The notes under the pieces: generated by a model | The model's database searches: none | What the model saw: the letters and a program-made list of their open reading frames with translations, nothing else | Told to the model about the DNA's origin: nothing | Part shown: in pieces, positions 24,852 through 33,736 of the stretch | How positions within the stretch are numbered: position 1 is the stretch's first letter | Layout of the letters: each line of letters starts with the position of its first letter | Assembly (NCBI RefSeq): GCF_004364865.1 | Contig: NZ_SOAU01000001.1 | Location: 3,938,001 to 4,002,000, forward strand | Source of the DNA: Ilumatobacter fluminis | Lineage (GTDB): Bacteria; Actinomycetota; Acidimicrobiia; Acidimicrobiales; Ilumatobacteraceae | Length of the DNA: 64,000 bases | Reading direction: 5' to 3' | Made by a program: the position numbers and the translations under genes

Positions 24852-26282
24852 TCAGCTGGGCCAGCTGGCCTCGACGTTGTCGACGAAGGTCTGGGTGTCG
24901 ATCGAGTCGATCACCCAGGCCGTGATCTCGGTCCAGAAGGTGCCGGCGCCGACGGCACCGGGCATCAGGTCGGAGGCGTCGAAGCGGAACACGTCGGCCC
25001 CGAGCTGGAGCTCGGAGAGCTCACGCACGAGCGGATCCTCGATCGCAGCCACGTCGATGGCCAGGTGCGGCGAGAGCTCGCCACGGGTGTTGACCATGTA
25101 GAGGCCGTAGTCGGCCGAACCGGTGTAGCGCAGGACGTCCATCGAGGCCGGCCGGTCGGTGGCGGCGGCGTAGATGTCGCCGGCGCCGAGCAGGTACTTC
25201 GGACCATCGGCCGGGCTCGGCAGGTAGAAGAACCACACGTCACCCTCGGGCGAGATGTCGGTGCCCTCGGGGAACAGCGTCGAGTAGAAGCTCGCCTGAC
25301 GGTGCAGCCAGCAGTCGCCGGTGGCCACGCACGTGCCGCCGTCCTGGAACTTGGTGGTGGCGATCGCCTTCACCAAGTTGTCGCCACCGAGGTAGTCGGG
25401 GTTCTTGACGAACTCACCGACGGCGTCGGCCACGGCCACGACCTGCGGGTCGTTGAACGGGATCTCGTGGTTGACCCACTGGTCGTAGACCTCTTCACCG
25501 TTCACACGGAGCATGAAGTCTTCCATCCAGTCGGTGAGCACCCAGCCGGTGGCGACACCGGACTCCGCGCCGACACCCCAGGGGATGCCGCCGTCGGCGA
25601 CGATCTGGTCGGACAGCGCCTTCAGCTCGTCGATGCTCTCGGGGATCTCGTAGCCGGCTTCGGCGAAGCGGCTCGGGCTGTACCAGACGAGCGACTTCAC
25701 GTTCGAGCGGCCGGGGATGCCGTACACCGTGTCGTTGAACGTGGCGTAGGTGTCCCAGCCGGAGATGAAGTCGTTCGCGGTGCTCTCGGCGATGTCGTCG
25801 GGCACGGCGATCAGGTAGCCGGCGTCGACGTGGCTGGCCATGAGGCCGGGCTGCGGGTAGTCGATGACGTCGGGCGGGTCGCCGCCCTGGAGGCGGACGT
25901 TGATCTCGGTCTCGAACTGGTCGGTGCCCTGCCAGACGATCTCGACGCCGGTGCACTCCATCAGCGGGTCGTAACCGGCCACGAACTCTTCGACGACCGT
26001 CGGGTCGCCCTCGGAGTTTCGGACCGGCGAGAAGATGCTGACCTGCTCACCCTCGTACTGGTTCTCACAGGGAATGGCGCCGTCGAGCAGGCTGTCGCCA
26101 CCCGCAGCGTCGTCACCGGCATCGGCGTCGTCGCCGGCGTCGTCACCGGAGTCGTCACCGCTGTCCGCGGTGGTCTCTTCGGTCGTGTCGTCGCCCGACT
26201 CGTCGTCATCGTCGCCACACGCGGCGGCGACGAGCGACAAGGCGACGACGGCAACGACCGGCTTCGTCCAAGTGCGCTTCAT
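24852..26282 (-). CDS. Sugar ABC transporter substrate-binding lipoprotein, AglE-like
   Basis: A 476-residue extracytoplasmic solute-binding protein. The lipobox VAAAC places the lipidated Cys at about residue 22, followed by a 45-residue Asp/Gly/Glu-rich linker. The rest is a family 1 (ABC-type sugar) binding fold, with blocks such as VWQGTDQFETEINVRLQGG, GWDTYATFNDTVYGIPGR and WGVGAESGVATGWVLTDWM typical of alpha-glucoside binding proteins. A GGGGGAGGA ribosome site lies upstream. The upstream region carries two LacI-type operator sequences, so induction by a sugar is expected. The exact sugar cannot be predicted beyond a likely oligosaccharide. Confidence 0.9.
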   Translation of the reverse strand: MKRTWTKPVVAVVALSLVAAACGDDDDESGDDTTEETTADSGDDSGDDAGDDADAGDDAAGGDSLLDGAIPCENQYEGEQVSIFSPVRNSEGDPTVVEEFVAGYDPLMECTGVEIVWQGTDQFETEINVRLQGGDPPDVIDYPQPGLMASHVDAGYLIAVPDDIAESTANDFISGWDTYATFNDTVYGIPGRSNVKSLVWYSPSRFAEAGYEIPESIDELKALSDQIVADGGIPWGVGAESGVATGWVLTDWMEDFMLRVNGEEVYDQWVNHEIPFNDPQVVAVADAVGEFVKNPDYLGGDNLVKAIATTKFQDGGTCVATGDCWLHRQASFYSTLFPEGTDISPEGDVWFFYLPSPADGPKYLLGAGDIYAAATDRPASMDVLRYTGSADYGLYMVNTRGELSPHLAIDVAAIEDPLVRELSELQLGADVFRFDASDLMPGAVGAGTFWTEITAWVIDSIDTQTFVDNVEASWPS

Positions 26283-26318
26283 GATTGGTTGGATCCTCCC
26301 CCTCCACCGCCTGGGCGA

Positions 26319-26332
26319 TGGAAGCGTTTTCG
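26319..26332. promoter_or_regulatory. Candidate LacI-family operator, proximal
   Basis: The sequence TGGAAGCGTTTTCG matches the LacI-family palindrome TGNAANCGNTTNCA at all but the last position. It lies 37 bases upstream of the sugar-binding-protein start, in position to block transcription. Confidence 0.5.
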
Positions 26333-26386
26333 TGAGCGGCGTGGAACCGCTCTCGGTTCACGACCCACGCGAATTGTGCGGGCCGC

Positions 26387-26400
26387 TGTAAACGCTTGCA
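26387..26400. promoter_or_regulatory. Candidate LacI-family operator, distal
   Basis: TGTAAACGCTTGCA fits the LacI-family consensus TGNAANCGNTTNCA completely. It is about 105 bases upstream of the binding-protein start. The intergenic region 26283-26595 (313 bases) otherwise holds the ribosome site of that gene, an unremarkable A-rich stretch and the leader of the divergent LOG-family gene. Confidence 0.6.
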
Positions 26401-26595
26401 GAAATCGCACCGCTGCGCAACACATTGGAAACGAAAAGGGTCCGAAGTCCCTCGTCAGACACGTGTTATTCGTTTCGTTCTCGACCTCGATCGCCCTGAA
26501 AACCCCGGCCGCGACGACGATGACGACGATGACGACGGTCATGACGACCGGCGAGGACCAGCCCGACGACCAGCGACCCGGTTAGCGTCGGCGAG

Positions 26596-27726
26596 ATGAT
26601 CGAGATCGTCACGGTCGACGCCGCCGTCGACTGGGCCGCGCTGCCGCCACCGCGACCGCCCGCAGCGTTCCGGGCCCTCGATCTGCGCGACGCCGCCGGG
26701 TTCGAGCACGGCTCGTTCGACGGCTGCGTGTTCCTGTCGTGCCTGCTCACCCCGGCACAGGCCGGATTCCTCACCACGACCGGAGCGACGATCGTCCGCG
26801 ACCGCCCCGACCGGCCCTACACGCTGCACCGGCGGCAGCTCTACTCACCCGACGAACTGTTCGCCGGCTTCGATCCCGATCGTGCCGACGGGTACGCGAC
26901 CACCTTCGACGCTCGCGTGTACCGCCACTGGGAACGCACCGGCCGGCAGCATCCGCCGTTCATCGACGAGAGCCTCGCCCGACGTCTCCACGATCACTCG
27001 CTCACCGAGGCACTACACGACGCGCTCGCCGGCACCCGCCCGGTCGCGATCATGGGTGGTCACGGCCTCGAACGCTCGGCGCCCGGCTACGCGGCGGTCG
27101 CCCGCATCGCGCGAACCCTGACCCGCGACGGCTACACGATGCTGTCGGGTGGCGGCCCCGGCGCGATGGAGGCGACCCACCTCGGCGCGTGGATGGCACA
27201 CTTCCCCGACGACGAACTCGACGCCGCGATCAGGGTGCTCGCGCCGCGACCCGACGGTGCCGAACCGAACCGAGAGTACGCCGATCCCGACTGGCTGCAT
27301 CGAGCGATGGCCGTCCGCGAACGCTGGCCGATCCTCGAGCCGACGTACGACTCGATCGGGATCCCGACGTGGATGTACGGCCATGAACCGCCGGCGGCGT
27401 TCGCGACGAAGATCGCCAAGTACTTCGCCAACAGTGTGCGCGAGGAGGGTCTCCTCGCCGTCGCCACGTACGGCGTGCTGTTCACCCGCGGTTCGGCGGG
27501 CACGGTGCAGGAGATCTTCCAGGAAGCGACCCAGAACCACTACGAGAGCTACGGCGAACCGTCGCCGATGGTGCTCATCGACGTCGACTATTGGACGACG
27601 ACGTTGCCGGTCTGGCCGCTCCTCGGCGCCTTGGCCGACGGCCGTGCGTACCGAGCGCTGCTCACCATCACCGACGACGAGCACGAAGCCGTCGCCACCA
27701 TCCGGTCATACGAGCCGAGGCGCTGA
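26596..27726 (+). CDS. LOG-family Rossmann-fold protein
   Basis: A 376-residue protein with a C-terminal LOG/TIGR00730-like nucleotide-binding fold. Seen motifs are VAIMGGHGLERS near residue 150, MLSGGGPGAMEATHLG near 185, and TRGSAGTVQEIFQEATQNHY near 298, corresponding to the PGGxGTxxE phosphoribohydrolase motif in which the two Gly residues are changed to Ser-Ala. The N-terminal 130 residues have no family I recognise. Canonical LOG enzymes release nucleobases from nucleoside monophosphates. The altered motif and extra domain leave the reaction open. It is divergent from the sugar importer and lies alone on its strand. Confidence 0.75.
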   Translation: MIEIVTVDAAVDWAALPPPRPPAAFRALDLRDAAGFEHGSFDGCVFLSCLLTPAQAGFLTTTGATIVRDRPDRPYTLHRRQLYSPDELFAGFDPDRADGYATTFDARVYRHWERTGRQHPPFIDESLARRLHDHSLTEALHDALAGTRPVAIMGGHGLERSAPGYAAVARIARTLTRDGYTMLSGGGPGAMEATHLGAWMAHFPDDELDAAIRVLAPRPDGAEPNREYADPDWLHRAMAVRERWPILEPTYDSIGIPTWMYGHEPPAAFATKIAKYFANSVREEGLLAVATYGVLFTRGSAGTVQEIFQEATQNHYESYGEPSPMVLIDVDYWTTTLPVWPLLGALADGRAYRALLTITDDEHEAVATIRSYEPRR

Positions 27727-27755
27727 CGACGAACGGCGTGACGACCGGTGTCGGG

Positions 27756-28949
27756 TCAGCCCTTGGCCTTGGCCGAGCGTTCGAGGCGGCCGTCGACCGT
27801 GGTCGGGAGACCGACCAGCAACACCACGGAGACCGCGCAGGCAGCGATGCAACCGACGATGGCCCACGTGTAGCCGTCGGTCCGGTCGATCAGCCAGCCC
27901 GCCGTCGGAGCGCCGATCAGCGCGCCGATCCCGGGTGCCGTGTAGAGGATCCCGAGGATCGAACCCAGCCCGGCCACACCCATTCGATCGGCGACGACGA
28001 TCGGCCCGAGTGCCACGAACCCCCCGTAGCCGACGCCGAGGACGAGCACGAACAGCACCATCAGCGCATACGACGAACCCGCTACCAGCCACACGACGAA
28101 GCTCACCCCGTGGATCAGGTAGCAGGTCCGGTACAGCCGGAACGATCCGAATCGACGGTCGAGCGCGCCGAACCCGAGGCGCGACAACACGCTCGCCCCG
28201 CCGAGCACACTGACCAGCACCGCCGCAGGGACCGAACCGACGCCCTCGTCCTTGGCGTACTGACCGACGAACACGAACGGCACGAACAGCGCCAGCCCGA
28301 GGAAGAACGACGACAGGTGCAACCGCCGGAACACCCGGCTGTGCACGGCGTCGGAGAAGCGCGACGGCTGTGGTGAGCCGTCACCCGGCGGCGCGGCGGC
28401 GAGGGGCATGCACGCCAGCAGCACGGCGGTACCGGCAATCGCGAGGATCACGTAGGTGTCACGCCAGCCGTACCGGTCGATGAGTGCGGCCGACAGTGGC
28501 GACATGACGAGGGTGCCGACACCGATCCCGGCGACGGCCACACCGACGGCGAACGCTCGCTGGCGGAGGAACCAGCCGCCGACCATCGCGACCATCGGCA
28601 CGTAGCCGCACGCAGCGGCGATACCGACGCCGAAGCCGTACGTGATGTAGCCGGGGCCGAGCGAGTCGACGCGGCTGGTGAGCATCAACCCGACGAAGAG
28701 TGAGACCGCTCCGATCGCCAACACCAGGCGCGGGCCGAACCGGTCCATGAGCCGACCCGTGATCAAGCTGAGCACGAAGAACAGGCAGGTCGTGAGTCCG
28801 AAGATGACGGCAGTCGCGCCACGTTCGGATCCGAACTCGTCGCTCATCGACTCGAAGAAGGCACCGAAGCTGTACGCCGTCCCGAGCGTGACCGCGGACG
28901 ACAGGAACGCCGCCACGACCGTGAGCCACCCCCGCCCCGAATCCACCAT
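27756..28949 (-). CDS. MFS transporter, monocarboxylate/OFA-like
   Basis: A 397-residue protein with 12 predicted membrane segments of the major facilitator superfamily. The N-terminal GWLTVVAAFLSSAVTLGTAYSFG and the loop 2-3 motif GRLMDRFGPR are typical of monocarboxylate or oxalate/formate-type carriers. A cytoplasmic loop with the sequence DGSPQPSRFSD connects the halves. The substrate is probably a small organic acid, which is inference. The upstream flank holds a paired palindromic repeat separating this gene from hrpA, both on the minus strand. Confidence 0.87.
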   Translation of the reverse strand: MVDSGRGWLTVVAAFLSSAVTLGTAYSFGAFFESMSDEFGSERGATAVIFGLTTCLFFVLSLITGRLMDRFGPRLVLAIGAVSLFVGLMLTSRVDSLGPGYITYGFGVGIAAACGYVPMVAMVGGWFLRQRAFAVGVAVAGIGVGTLVMSPLSAALIDRYGWRDTYVILAIAGTAVLLACMPLAAAPPGDGSPQPSRFSDAVHSRVFRRLHLSSFFLGLALFVPFVFVGQYAKDEGVGSVPAAVLVSVLGGASVLSRLGFGALDRRFGSFRLYRTCYLIHGVSFVVWLVAGSSYALMVLFVLVLGVGYGGFVALGPIVVADRMGVAGLGSILGILYTAPGIGALIGAPTAGWLIDRTDGYTWAIVGCIAACAVSVVLLVGLPTTVDGRLERSAKAKG

Positions 28950-28988
28950 CCCCGCACCGTACGCCAGCCCACCCCGCCCGATGGGGTC

Positions 28989-29103
28989 GGAACAGAAGGG
29001 GAACAGAAGGGGTCAGGCACCTTCTGTTCACACCCGGTGCCGGTGACCATCGCAGACCGAACAGAAGGTGCCTGACCCCATCTGTGCCTGACCCCTTCTG
29101 TTC
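28989..29103. repeat. REPIN-like palindromic element, family C (copy 1)
   Basis: Two inverted units built on the core AAGGGGTCAGGCACCTT with GAACAG arms, around a spacer of about 29 bases. Truncated duplicates of each unit lie at the outer edges. A related element with a similar spacer is at 38041-38120. The right edge supplies the stop codon of hrpA. Confidence 0.85.
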
Positions 29104-32100
29104 AGCGGCGGCCGAGCGCGGTGCGGATTCGTTTGGGGCTGACGGGGCCGCGGACGCCGACGGGTTGGGCGAAGACGCTGATGCGGAGTTCTTCGACCAG
29201 CCAGGTGATGTCGCGGAGGGCGTCGTCGACACGTCCGGCCCGATCGATCGCGTCGGCCAGCTCACGCTCGATCGGGCGCACCTCGGCCATGCGACGCTGG
29301 TCGCGCGGCACGTCGCCGGCGAGATGATCGAGGCGGTACTCGATGCCCCGGACGTAGCGGTGCACGTCGGGCAGCCGGTCGAGGCCGCTCCGGGCGACGA
29401 ACCCCGCCGCGACCAATCGGTCGAGGTGGGCACCGGCGTCGGCGACGGTCGGCTGGAGCGCTTCGGCGGTGAGCGACGACAGCCGGGCCCGGACCCGCTC
29501 GGCGGCGGCGATCACGTCGGCCGCCTCGGCGAGCGCGTCGGCGGCCAACTGGGGCGCGTCGTCGCGGACGGCGCGTTCGATCGTGGTGAACGCCGCCTCG
29601 TCCCACGGCAACTCGTAGCGGGCGAGCACGGCGTCGACGGCGGCGTCGATGCACTCGGCGGTGAGATCGGCCAGCAGCACCGGACTCGCGGCGACGGCGA
29701 GCTTCGCCGACTGGTCGAGTGTCCGCTCGACCTTGCCGACCGTCGGCGCCGCCGCCATCAGCAACAGCCGCCGCACGCCGCCGCGCATCGCACGTCGTTG
29801 CAGCGACTCGTTGTCGACGACCCGCAAGGTCACCCGGTCGCCACGGTCGAGCAGGGTCGGGAACGCCCGCACCACGTTGCCGCTCGGCGAGGTGGTCTCG
29901 ACGACCCGATCGATGTGGCCGATGTCGTCCCAGCGCACGATGTCGCGGCGCTCCTCGACGGGCACCGCACTCGCCAGCGCGGTGCGCGCCTCACCGGCCT
30001 GACGACGCCGGATCGCGGCGAGATCGTCGCCCGCGTCGACGACCCGGCCATCGTCGTCGACGACGACGATGTGCAGGCGGAGATGTGTCGGCAACCGCTC
30101 GTCGGAGAAGTCGCCCGGCCGGACCGGCACGCCCGACACCTCGGTGAGCGCCTTCGCCAGCGCCTCGAGGAGTGTCGGCAGCGTCGTGTCCAGGCGCTCC
30201 GCCGCTGCGGCAGCCGTCTCGGTCATGGGGATCAGCTCACGGCGGACGTCCTTCGGCAGCGAGCGGACCAGCAGATCGACGAGTTCGGCGCGATAGCCCG
30301 GGATCAGCCAGTCGAAGCCCGAGTCGTCGAGCTGGTTGATCTCGCTGAGCGGCACCGTGACCGAGGCGCCGTCGAGGGCGCTGCCGGGTTCGAAGCGGTA
30401 CGTGATCGGATAGCTCGCCACGCCGGCGGTCCATCGGTCGGGGTAGTCGCTCAGCCGGATGCCGGATCGATTCGCCAGCACCGACCCGTCGAGATGCAGC
30501 AGCGTCGAATCGTCCTGACGGGCGTCGCGCCACCATCGGTCGAACGCACGCGACGACGTCGCCCGCTCGGGGATCCGGGCGTCGAAGAACTCGACGATCG
30601 CCTCGTCGTCGAGCAGGTCGGTGCGGCGCACGCGTGCCTCGAGCAGCGAGACCCGGTGACGGAATCGCTCGTTCTCGGCGATGAAGTCGTGCGTCGCCTC
30701 CCAGTCGCCGGCGACGAGCGCTCGGCGGATGAAGAGCTCACGGGCCAGTCGGGCATCGACACGGTCGAGGCCGATGGTCCGGTTCGACACGATCGGGAGC
30801 CCGTACAGGGTCACCGTCTCGCCGATCAGGGCGCGGCCCTGCTGCTCGTCCCACCATGGTTCGCCGTACGAGCGCTTCACCAGGTCGCCAGCGATCGATT
30901 CCGCCCACTCCGGCTGGATCGTCGCGACGCGCCGCGCTCGGATCCGGTCGGTCTCGACCAGCTCCGCCGCCATCACCCATCGCGGTGGCCGCTTCGACAG
31001 CACCGAGCCAGGGGCGATCACGAAGCGCGAGTCACGGATGCCGCGGAACTCGCGACCGTCGCCGTCGCGGGTGCCGATGTGGGTCAGCAGGCCGGCGAGC
31101 AGCGCCCGGTGCACGTGATCGGGGTGCGCTGCATCGACCGACGGTCGGATGTCGAGCTGTCCGGCGACCTGTCGGAGCTGGCTGTACAGGTCGCGCCACT
31201 CCCTCACTCGGAGGTAGTGGAGGAACTCGTCGTGGCACATCCGGCGGAACCGGTTTCCCGACAGTTCTCGTTGTCGCTCACGCAGGTAGTCCCAGAGTTC
31301 GACGATGCCGAGCAGGTCGGAGCCGTCGACCCGGAAGCGGGCGTGGAGTTCGTTCGCCCGCTCGGGCTGCTCGCGCGGACGCTCGCGGACGTCTTGGATC
31401 GAGAGTGCCGAGGCGATGACGAGGACCTCGCGCACGCAGCCGTAGCGTTCGGCCTCGATGACCATCCGACCGAGGCGCGGGTCGATCGGGAGTCGGGCCA
31501 GCTTGCGCCCGATCTTCGTGAGCGACCGACGGTCGCCGTCGTGGCGGACCGCACCGAGTTCGTCGAGCAACAGGTCGCCGTCGCGAACGGCGGCGGCGTC
31601 GGGCGGTTCGACGAAGGGGAACCGTGAGACGTCACCGAGGCCGATCGCCGTCATCTGCAGGATGACCGAGGCGAGGTTGGTCCGCAGGATCTCCGGTTCG
31701 GTGAACTCGGGTCGCTGCTCGTAGTCGTCCTCGGTGTAGAGGCGGATGCAGACACCCGGCGCAACGCGGCCGCAGCGCCCGGCGCGCTGGTTCGCGGACG
31801 CCTGGGACACCGGCTCGATCGGCAGACGTTGCACCTTGAGACGGCGGCTGTACCGGGAGATGCGTGCGATGCCGGCGTCGACGACGTAGCGCACGCCCGG
31901 CACCGTGATCGACGTCTCGGCGACGTTCGTCGCCAGGACGACGCGTCGGCCGCGATGCGGCTCGAAGATCCGATGCTGTTCGTGCGCCGACAGGCGGGCA
32001 TACAGCGGCAGGACCTCGAGGCCCTGCCGGCGTTCGTCGCGGAGCGCATCGGCGATGTCGTGGATCTCGCGCTCACCGCTCAGGAACACGAGCACGTCGC

Positions 32101-32860
32101 CGGGCCCTTCTCGCTCGAGTTCGTCGATCGCATCGATGACGGCACGCACCTGGTCGCGCCGGTCGCCCGGATCATCGTCGTTGTCGGCACCGTACGGCCG
32201 GTAGCGGACCTCGACCGGATACGTGCGTCCTTCGACGACGAACACCGGTGCCGGTTCGCCATCGGGATCGGCGAAGTGCTCGGCGAACCGTTCGGTGTCG
32301 ATGGTCGCCGACGTGATGATCACGTGTAGGTCGGGTCGACGAGGCAGGAGCTGCTTGAGGTAGCCGAGCAGGAAGTCGATGTTGAGGCTGCGCTCGTGCG
32401 CCTCGTCGATGATGATCGTGTCGTACCGGCGCAGATCGCGGTCGCGCTGGAGTTCGTTCAGCAGGATGCCGTCGGTCATGACCCGGATCAGCGTCGAGTC
32501 GGTCACCCGGTCGTTGAACCGGACCGAGTAGCCGACCCCGTCGCCGACGGCGGTGCCGAGTTCGTCGGCGACGCGTTCGGCGACGGTGCGGGCGGCGACA
32601 CGTCGGGGTTGGGTGTGGCCGATCATGCCGTCGACGCCCCGGCCGGCCTCGAGGCACAGCTTCGGCAGCTGGGTGCTCTTGCCCGAACCGGTCTCGCCCG
32701 CGACGACGACCACCTGGTTGCTGCGGATCGCATCGACCAGCTCCTCGCGACGATCCGCGATCGGGAGCGACTCGGGAACGGCGATCGGGCGCGCACCCAC
32801 GATCTCGGCGAGACGCGCGGCGCGCGCCTCGCGGGTCTCGGGGCGGGATCGGCGGGGCAT
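29102..32860 (-). CDS. hrpA: ATP-dependent RNA helicase HrpA (DEAH box)
   Basis: A 1252-residue DEAH-box helicase. Motifs in order: VVVAGETGSGKSTQLPKL (Walker A, about residue 57), TQPRRVAARTVA, IIDEAHERSLNIDFLLGYLK (DEAH, about 151), IITSATIDTERF, FLSGEREIHDIADAL, ATNVAETSITVPGVRYVVD and QRAGRCGRVAPG. The helicase-associated HA2 and OB domains and the long C-terminal DUF3418 region follow, as in full-length HrpA. It unwinds structured RNA; in E. coli it rescues stalled ribosomes. The ATG at 32860 begins MPRRSRPETREARAARL; the longer frame to 33052 crosses the divergent peptidase gene. The stop codon lies at the edge of the family C repeat. Confidence 0.95.
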   Translation of the reverse strand: MPRRSRPETREARAARLAEIVGARPIAVPESLPIADRREELVDAIRSNQVVVVAGETGSGKSTQLPKLCLEAGRGVDGMIGHTQPRRVAARTVAERVADELGTAVGDGVGYSVRFNDRVTDSTLIRVMTDGILLNELQRDRDLRRYDTIIIDEAHERSLNIDFLLGYLKQLLPRRPDLHVIITSATIDTERFAEHFADPDGEPAPVFVVEGRTYPVEVRYRPYGADNDDDPGDRRDQVRAVIDAIDELEREGPGDVLVFLSGEREIHDIADALRDERRQGLEVLPLYARLSAHEQHRIFEPHRGRRVVLATNVAETSITVPGVRYVVDAGIARISRYSRRLKVQRLPIEPVSQASANQRAGRCGRVAPGVCIRLYTEDDYEQRPEFTEPEILRTNLASVILQMTAIGLGDVSRFPFVEPPDAAAVRDGDLLLDELGAVRHDGDRRSLTKIGRKLARLPIDPRLGRMVIEAERYGCVREVLVIASALSIQDVRERPREQPERANELHARFRVDGSDLLGIVELWDYLRERQRELSGNRFRRMCHDEFLHYLRVREWRDLYSQLRQVAGQLDIRPSVDAAHPDHVHRALLAGLLTHIGTRDGDGREFRGIRDSRFVIAPGSVLSKRPPRWVMAAELVETDRIRARRVATIQPEWAESIAGDLVKRSYGEPWWDEQQGRALIGETVTLYGLPIVSNRTIGLDRVDARLARELFIRRALVAGDWEATHDFIAENERFRHRVSLLEARVRRTDLLDDEAIVEFFDARIPERATSSRAFDRWWRDARQDDSTLLHLDGSVLANRSGIRLSDYPDRWTAGVASYPITYRFEPGSALDGASVTVPLSEINQLDDSGFDWLIPGYRAELVDLLVRSLPKDVRRELIPMTETAAAAAERLDTTLPTLLEALAKALTEVSGVPVRPGDFSDERLPTHLRLHIVVVDDDGRVVDAGDDLAAIRRRQAGEARTALASAVPVEERRDIVRWDDIGHIDRVVETTSPSGNVVRAFPTLLDRGDRVTLRVVDNESLQRRAMRGGVRRLLLMAAAPTVGKVERTLDQSAKLAVAASPVLLADLTAECIDAAVDAVLARYELPWDEAAFTTIERAVRDDAPQLAADALAEAADVIAAAERVRARLSSLTAEALQPTVADAGAHLDRLVAAGFVARSGLDRLPDVHRYVRGIEYRLDHLAGDVPRDQRRMAEVRPIERELADAIDRAGRVDDALRDITWLVEELRISVFAQPVGVRGPVSPKRIRTALGRR

Positions 32861-32927
32861 GACAAGTGCAAGGGTCGCGCGTGGCGGGCGACACCGCGAC
32901 ACGATTTCTACCGGCGACGGGCAGACT

Positions 32928-33617
32928 GTGCACGTGCTCGCGACGATCGATGCCCCGTGGCTCACCGACGCCGACCTCGAACGATACGAGTGGCACCGTG
33001 CCGACCTGCGGCGTCGCGTCCGTTGGGAGGCGGCCCGAGGATTCGATCTCACCGACGAGATGATCGCGACGACGACGGCGTACGCCGCCTTGCTGGTGGC
33101 CGGCTACGAGCCACGCGAAGCGCCGTTCCATCTCGTCACGGCGGTGGTCTTCCGCGACGGCACCTACCTCGACCGCGAGCGGCCGGGTCCGGTTCGTGGC
33201 TCGGTCGATCGTTCACCGAGGCGGCTCGCCGGGCAGTCCGGTCACGGGCGCGGACCGGTCGTGCTCGACTGGCGAACGGTTCGCCAGCAGACGAGCGGGC
33301 GCGGCCGCGGCACAAACGTGGTGGTGCACGAGTTCGCACACAAGCTCGACCAGCTCACCGGGGCGGCCGACGGCATGCCACCGCTCCCCTCCCGCACCGC
33401 CCGCGACCAGTGGACGCAGACGATCGGGACGAACTTCCGCCGACTCCGACGGCGCGGGTCCGACGGGCTGGTACGCATGTACGGCGCGTCGAGCCCGGCG
33501 GAGTACTTCGCCGTGACGAGCGAGGTGTTCTTCACCCGCCCGGACGACCTGCACGATCGACTCCCCCGGGTGTACGACCGTCTGGCCGAGTTCTACCGCC
33601 AACGGCCCGCCGGCTGA
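32928..33617 (+). CDS. M90-type zinc peptidase (MtfA-like)
   Basis: A 229-residue protein resembling MtfA, a metallopeptidase that in enterobacteria binds the repressor Mlc. The zinc motif VVVHEFAHKLDQLTGAADGMP is complete (HExxH), and the third ligand region reads SPAEYFAVTSEVFF. The flanking family pattern of a wRxxL N-terminal helix is visible (DLRRRVRWEAARGFDLTDEM). A GTG at 32928 or 32934 is the likely start; no strong ribosome site is seen. It is divergent from hrpA over only about 67 bases. No Mlc homologue is adjacent, so a role in glucose control is not implied. Confidence 0.85.
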   Translation: MHVLATIDAPWLTDADLERYEWHRADLRRRVRWEAARGFDLTDEMIATTTAYAALLVAGYEPREAPFHLVTAVVFRDGTYLDRERPGPVRGSVDRSPRRLAGQSGHGRGPVVLDWRTVRQQTSGRGRGTNVVVHEFAHKLDQLTGAADGMPPLPSRTARDQWTQTIGTNFRRLRRRGSDGLVRMYGASSPAEYFAVTSEVFFTRPDDLHDRLPRVYDRLAEFYRQRPAG

Positions 33618-33736
33618 GCGCGATCACGGGGTCACCTCATCACGGCGTCATGTCGACGTCGATCACCGGGGTCATGACGTGCGCACTCCCCAGCCACTAC
33701 GCTCGGTGATCGGTCAACCACCCGACCAATATCGTT

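Noticed and set aside
33618-33736. Inverted CGTCATG/CATGACG and direct GATCAC-type repeats before the GGDEF-EAL gene
   Set aside because: Arms are short and imperfect, and such matches are common in GC-rich intergenic DNA; not enough to call an operator.
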